Below the pieces are notes generated by a model. That model did not search any database. It was not told the DNA's origin and saw only the letters and a list, made by a program, of their open reading frames with translations. A stretch of 55,263 bases of DNA from Psychroflexus aestuariivivens (GTDB taxonomy: Bacteria; Bacteroidota; Bacteroidia; Flavobacteriales; Flavobacteriaceae). The stretch is taken from the NCBI RefSeq assembly GCF_004010055.1, contig NZ_RQVT01000023.1, positions 1 through 55,263 on the forward strand, given 5' to 3'. The position numbers were made by a program, and so were the translations under genes. Each line of letters opens with the position of its first letter. Position 1 is the first letter of the stretch. Below, in pieces: positions 51,434-55,263 of the stretch.

Positions 51434-52567
51434 ATGAAAAAATTACTTTTTATAGATCGTGACGGTACTTTAATCAAAGAACCCAAAGATGAACAAATCG
51501 ATAGTTTTAGCAAATTAGAATTTTATCCAGAAGTGTTTTATTATTTAAGAAAAATAGTAAGAGAATTTGATTTTGAAATTGTTATGATTACAAATCAGGA
51601 TGGTTTGGGAACACCTCAATATCCCGAAGACACATTTTGGCCTGTGCAAGATTTCATTATCAACGCATTCAAAAATGAGGGTGTTGTTTTTAATGAAATT
51701 GTGATTGATAAAACATTTCCAGAGGAAAATGCATCAACACGGAAACCCAAAACTGGACTTTTAAAAAATTACTTCAGTAAATCTTATGATTTAAAAAACT
51801 CTTATGTTATTGGGGACCGACTCACCGATGTTGAATTAGCAAAGAACTTGAAATCCAAAGCAATTTTTATCGATAATAAAACTAATCTAGGTCAAGGGGA
51901 AACCGAAGCTTCAGATGAGGAATTAACGTCATTTGTAGCTTTGAAAACTGATAATTGGCAATTTATTTATGAGTTTTTAAAACTTAAGACACGTACTGCA
52001 AAACTTCAAAGAAACACCAAGGAAACTAAAATTTCAGTTGAAATAAATCTGGATGGGAGTGGTGAAAGTAACATTTCCACAGGGATTTCGTTTTTCGACC
52101 ACATGCTAGATCAAATTGCAAGACATGGACAACTAGATATTCACCTTGATGCCAAAGGTGATTTGGAAGTTGACGAGCACCACACGATTGAAGACGTTGC
52201 AATTGTTTTGGGTGAAGTTTTTGCCCAAACTTTAGGTGATAAAATCGGCATCGAACGCTACGGATTTTGCTTGCCGATGGATGATAGTTTGGCACAAGTT
52301 GCACTTGACTTTGGCGGAAGAAATTGGCTGGTTTGGGATGCTGAATTCAAAAGAGAAAAAATAGGAGAAATGCCTACAGAAATGTTTAAGCATTTTTTCA
52401 AATCATTTTCAGATGGCGCCAAATGTAATTTGAACATTAAAGCTGAAGGTGAAAATGAACACCATAAAATCGAAGCTATTTTTAAAGCATTTGCGAAAGC
52501 TCTGAAAATGGCAATTCAGCGCAATCCTGAAAAAATGATTTTACCAAGCACAAAAGGACAATTATAA
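51434..52567 (+). CDS. hisB: Bifunctional histidinol-phosphatase / imidazoleglycerol-phosphate dehydratase
   Basis: 377 aa. Residues 1-170 are the HAD phosphatase: nucleophile Asp8 and Asp10 in [21 protein letters not shown] and [15 protein letters not shown]. The loop that binds structural zinc in E. coli HisB (C-x-H and C-x-C) reads [16 protein letters not shown] here, with Asp92, Thr94, Ala100 and Thr102 in place of the ligands. Residues 190-377 are the IGP dehydratase: [40 protein letters not shown] and [20 protein letters not shown], with the manganese His clusters intact. It catalyses steps 7 and 9 of the pathway. Confidence 0.97.
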   Translation: MKKLLFIDRDGTLIKEPKDEQIDSFSKLEFYPEVFYYLRKIVREFDFEIVMITNQDGLGTPQYPEDTFWPVQDFIINAFKNEGVVFNEIVIDKTFPEENASTRKPKTGLLKNYFSKSYDLKNSYVIGDRLTDVELAKNLKSKAIFIDNKTNLGQGETEASDEELTSFVALKTDNWQFIYEFLKLKTRTAKLQRNTKETKISVEINLDGSGESNISTGISFFDHMLDQIARHGQLDIHLDAKGDLEVDEHHTIEDVAIVLGEVFAQTLGDKIGIERYGFCLPMDDSLAQVALDFGGRNWLVWDAEFKREKIGEMPTEMFKHFFKSFSDGAKCNLNIKAEGENEHHKIEAIFKAFAKALKMAIQRNPEKMILPSTKGQL

Positions 52568-52577
52568 CCTATATATT

Positions 52578-53165
52578 ATGAAAATTACAATCATAGATTA
52601 TGGTGCTGGAAATGTGAAAAGTATAGAATTTGCTTTGGAAAGAATTGGGTATTCTTCTGTTTTAACCAAAGATGCAAATACCATCAAAAATGCAGATCGT
52701 GTTATTTTCCCAGGTGTTGGTGAGGCTTCTTACGCTATGAATATGCTTAAAAAGTCAAAGTTGAATCATCTTATTCCTACTTTAAAGCAACCTGTTTTGG
52801 GTATTTGTCTCGGAATGCAACTCATGTGTCAAACTTCGGAAGAAGGTGAAACGGACGCCTTAGGAATTTTCGATTTGAAGGTCAAACGATTTCAAAATAC
52901 ACTTAAAGTGCCACAAATCGGATGGAATACAATTTTCAATTTGAAATCTATACTTTTTGAAAATATACCCGAAAATACTTATATGTATTTGGTTCACAGT
53001 TATTTTGTACCTTCTAATTCTTTTTGTATTGCAACTTCAGATTACGGAATAGAATATTCAGTAGCTGTTCAGAAAAATAATTTTTTTGGTGTTCAATTTC
53101 ACCCAGAAAAAAGTGGAGTTTTGGGAGAACAATTACTGAAAAATTTTATTGAAAACACTAATTAA
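52578..53165 (+). CDS. hisH: Imidazole glycerol phosphate synthase, glutaminase subunit
   Basis: 195 aa, typical. A class-I glutamine amidotransferase that supplies ammonia to HisF. Nucleophile Cys77 is in [14 protein letters not shown]. The oxyanion PGVG segment is in [15 protein letters not shown]. The catalytic His-Glu pair is in [21 protein letters not shown]-terminal [20 protein letters not shown] is diagnostic. It lies 10 nt after hisB and 10 nt before hisA. Confidence 0.97.
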   Translation: MKITIIDYGAGNVKSIEFALERIGYSSVLTKDANTIKNADRVIFPGVGEASYAMNMLKKSKLNHLIPTLKQPVLGICLGMQLMCQTSEEGETDALGIFDLKVKRFQNTLKVPQIGWNTIFNLKSILFENIPENTYMYLVHSYFVPSNSFCIATSDYGIEYSVAVQKNNFFGVQFHPEKSGVLGEQLLKNFIENTN

Positions 53166-53175
53166 AATTGAAGGA

Positions 53176-53901
53176 ATGAGAATAATACCAGCCATAGATA
53201 TTATAGACGGAAAGTGTGTTAGATTGTCGAAAGGCGATTACAGTACAAAGAAAATTTACAATGAAAATCCACTTGAAGTCGCTAAAGCTTTTGAAGATAA
53301 TGGCGTTGAATATTTGCACCTGGTAGATTTGGATGGTGCAAAATCCAAACAAATCGTCAATTATAGGATTTTGGAAAATTTAGCAAGCAAAACCCAACTA
53401 AAAATTGATTTTGGAGGCGGAATTAAATCAGATAAAGATTTAAATATTGCATTTGAATCTGGCGCAAAACAAGTTACAGCAGGAAGTCTAGCTGTTACAA
53501 ATCCAGATTTGTTTTTATCTTGGTTAAGGAAGTTCGGTTCAAAACAAATTATTCTGGGCGCCGATGCCAAAGATGGTAAGATTGCAACTTCAGGATGGCA
53601 AAATTCAACTGATTTAGACATCTTAGACTTCATTTCAGATTTTGTAGAAAAAGGCGTTAAATACGTGATTTCGACCGATATTTCTAAAGACGGGATGCTA
53701 GGTGGTTTGTCTTTAGAACTTTACAAATCCATTTTGAAATCGAAACCAAGCTTGAATTTAATAGCTTCTGGTGGAGTTTCAGAACTTGCAGATTTAGAAA
53801 AAGTCAAACATATTGGTTGTGAAGGCGTGATTATAGGCAAAGCGATTTATGAAAATCGAATTTCGTTACAAGATTTACAAATGTTCATTATTAATCATTA
53901 A
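53176..53901 (+). CDS. hisA: ProFAR isomerase (HisA)
   Basis: 241 aa from the ATG at 53176 ([20 protein letters not shown]). An upstream in-frame TTG would add nine residues overlapping hisH and is rejected. TIM-barrel isomerase of the fourth step (ProFAR to PRFAR). Catalytic Asp8 is in AIDIIDGK. Phosphate sites are [12 protein letters not shown] and [16 protein letters not shown], and the second acid is in [15 protein letters not shown]. The half-barrel repeat shared with HisF is evident. 11 nt to hisF. Confidence 0.97.
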   Translation: MRIIPAIDIIDGKCVRLSKGDYSTKKIYNENPLEVAKAFEDNGVEYLHLVDLDGAKSKQIVNYRILENLASKTQLKIDFGGGIKSDKDLNIAFESGAKQVTAGSLAVTNPDLFLSWLRKFGSKQIILGADAKDGKIATSGWQNSTDLDILDFISDFVEKGVKYVISTDISKDGMLGGLSLELYKSILKSKPSLNLIASGGVSELADLEKVKHIGCEGVIIGKAIYENRISLQDLQMFIINH

Positions 53902-53912
53902 AATAGATTAAA

Positions 53913-54668
53913 GTGTTAGCAAAAAGAATAATTCCTTGTTTAGATATCAAAAACGGTCGAACCGTCAAAGGTGTCAATTTTTTAGATTTGAAAGATGCTG
54001 GCGACCCTGTAGAATTAGCAAAATTCTATGCTGAAAATATGGCTGATGAATTGGTTTTTCTTGATATCTCCGCAACAGAAGAAGCTAGAAAAACGATGGT
54101 GAAACTGGTTGAAAAAATAGCTAAAACTATCAATATTCCTTTTACTGTTGGTGGAGGAATTTCCAATTTGAAAGATGTAGATTTAATTTTGAAATCCGGT
54201 GCTGATAAGGTGTCAATAAATTCAGCAGCAGTCAAAAACCCAGAATTGATTTCTGAAATCTCAAAACAATATGGCAACCAGTGTGTAGTTGTGGCAATAG
54301 ATGCAAAATTGATTGATAATAACTGGAAAGTGCATCTTGTTGGTGGAAAAGAACCAACAAACTTAGATTTATTTGAGTGGGCAAAAACGGTTGAACGATA
54401 CGGAGCTGGTGAGATTTTGTTCACTTCGATGAATCACGATGGAACAAAAACTGGATTTGCAAATTCAGCTTTGGCAAAATTGTCAGGCATTTTAGAGATT
54501 CCAGTTATCGCTTCTGGAGGCGCTGGATCTATAAAAGATTTCAAAGATGTTTTTGTTGAAGGAAAAGCTGATGCAGCATTGGCAGCGAGTGTTTTTCATT
54601 TTAAAGAAATAGATATTAAACATTTAAAGAGAGTATTAAAAAATAAAGGCATTTCAGTAAGAATTTAA
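53913..54668 (+). CDS. hisF: Imidazole glycerol phosphate synthase, cyclase subunit
   Basis: 251 aa, typical. It starts with GTG at 53913, which gives the standard N-terminus [23 protein letters not shown] barrel that cyclises PRFAR with ammonia from HisH to ImGP and AICAR. Catalytic Asp11 is in PCLDIKNGR and the second Asp in [15 protein letters not shown]. Phosphate loops are [18 protein letters not shown] and [35 protein letters not shown] is also characteristic. 12 nt to hisIE. Confidence 0.98.
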   Translation: MLAKRIIPCLDIKNGRTVKGVNFLDLKDAGDPVELAKFYAENMADELVFLDISATEEARKTMVKLVEKIAKTINIPFTVGGGISNLKDVDLILKSGADKVSINSAAVKNPELISEISKQYGNQCVVVAIDAKLIDNNWKVHLVGGKEPTNLDLFEWAKTVERYGAGEILFTSMNHDGTKTGFANSALAKLSGILEIPVIASGGAGSIKDFKDVFVEGKADAALAASVFHFKEIDIKHLKRVLKNKGISVRI

Positions 54669-54680
54669 ATTATACAAAAA

Positions 54681-55263
54681 ATGGAAATTAATTTCAATAA
54701 AAATAAAGATGGATTAGTACCTGCAGTTATTCAAGATGTGAAAACAAAACAGGTTTTAATGTTAGGTTATATGAATGAAGAAGCCTACCAAAAAACGATT
54801 AAAGAGAAAAAAGTTACTTTTTTTAGTAGAAGTAAACAGCGACTTTGGACGAAAGGGGAGGAAAGTGGAAATAATCTTGAATTGATAGATTTAAAATTAG
54901 ATTGTGATCAAGATACTTTATTAATTTTGGTTAAACCAAAAGGTCCAACTTGTCATAAAGGAACTGATACCTGCTTTGGGAATGAAAACCTGACTAATTA
55001 TGGTTTTATTTCCAAATTAGAAGATATAATTCTGGACCGCCAAAAATCAGGAAATATTGAGCAAAGTTATATTGCCAGCTTATTTCAGGACGGAATTAAT
55101 AAAATTGCCCAAAAGGTAGGCGAGGAGGCTGTTGAATTAATAATTGAAGCAAAAGATGATAATGACAAATTATTCCTAAACGAAAGTGCGGATTTACTAT
55201 TTCATTATTTAATTTTATTGAGATCGAAGGGATATTCATTTATGGATATAGTGGAGGTTTTGG
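54681..55263 (+). CDS. hisI: Phosphoribosyl-AMP cyclohydrolase / phosphoribosyl-ATP pyrophosphatase, cut at right edge
   Basis: 194 codons are visible before the window ends without a stop; the family is about 200 aa, so only a few residues are missing. Residues 1-105 are the cyclohydrolase (HisI): VLMLGYMNEEAYQKTIKEKK, FFSRSKQRLWTKGEESGN, the metal stretch LDCDQDTLLILV, and the zinc Cys pair in GPTCHKGTDTCF. Residues about 112-194 are the pyrophosphatase (HisE): LEDIILDRQKSGNIEQSYIA, KIAQKVGEEAVELIIEAKDD and the ESADLLFHYLILL acidic site. Steps 2 and 3 of histidine synthesis. Last recognised gene of the operon in this window. Confidence 0.96.
   Translation, partial: MEINFNKNKDGLVPAVIQDVKTKQVLMLGYMNEEAYQKTIKEKKVTFFSRSKQRLWTKGEESGNNLELIDLKLDCDQDTLLILVKPKGPTCHKGTDTCFGNENLTNYGFISKLEDIILDRQKSGNIEQSYIASLFQDGINKIAQKVGEEAVELIIEAKDDNDKLFLNESADLLFHYLILLRSKGYSFMDIVEVL

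Noticed and set aside
53149-53175. Longer HisA start
   Set aside because: It starts with TTG overlapping hisH; HisA proteins start at MRIIPAID.
1-55263. Mobile element, prophage, CRISPR or defence island
   Set aside because: No transposase, integrase, phage gene, direct-repeat array or att-like duplication was found. Gene content is conserved housekeeping throughout.

Overview
The window looks like a chromosome segment of a member of the Bacteroidota, most likely family Flavobacteriaceae. This is inferred from low GC content, the TTG-N18/19-TAnnTTTG promoter type, the type IX secretion regulator PorX, the fused LpxC/FabZ, bacillithiol (BshB1) and several protein families typical of flavobacteria (DUF5686, DUF4258, the TrmD-neighbour coiled-coil protein, the alternative GlmU). 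Most of it is ordinary core genome. I saw no prophage, insertion sequence, CRISPR array, integrase or defence system.

Layout. 1-872: 5' part of a secreted lamin-tail-type protein (minus strand, runs off the left edge). 1.2-9.6 kb: DUF5686 outer-membrane protein, panB, an alternative GlmU, an acyl-CoA dehydrogenase-like protein, BrkB/YihY and a large membrane protein. 9.6-17.1 kb: rpsA with an unusual leader, an alpha/beta hydrolase, msrA, a coiled-coil/Nif3 pair, lpxK and rpmE. 17.1-26.1 kb (mainly minus strand): monomeric icd, rplS, trmD, a coiled-coil membrane protein, a long GAPDH, marC (plus), DUF429 and lpd. 26.4-33 kb: NhaC antiporter, bshB1, tRNA-His, M28 peptidase, a lipoprotein and MltF. 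33-37 kb (minus): a five-gene run porX-tsaE-ald-DUF4258-acidic protein. 37-48 kb (plus): HD protein, lpxD, lpxC/fabZ, lpxA, efp, a second lpxD, an NTF2-like gene, sucD, fabG, a VWA-type membrane protein and a prohibitin-like protein. 48.1-55.26 kb: the histidine operon hisG-D-C-B-H-A-F-IE, with hisIE cut by the right edge.

How genes work together. lpxD, lpxC/fabZ, lpxA, the distant lpxK and the GlmU-like protein belong to lipid A and amino-sugar synthesis, and efp and fabG sit beside the lpx genes. icd, sucD and lpd belong to central carbon metabolism. The his genes form one tight cluster encoding the whole path from PRPP/ATP to histidinol and histidine.

The most notable signals are regulatory RNA. 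First, a histidine attenuator precedes hisG: a 19-codon leader peptide with three consecutive His codons, a competing antiterminator and an intrinsic terminator. Second, the rpsA leader holds two mutually exclusive 9-bp pairings of equal composition. Third, the transcript of rplS probably starts with a compact hairpin. Fourth, an orphan pair of near-identical palindromes lies between two convergent genes. All RNA foldings were done by eye, without energy calculation or alignment.
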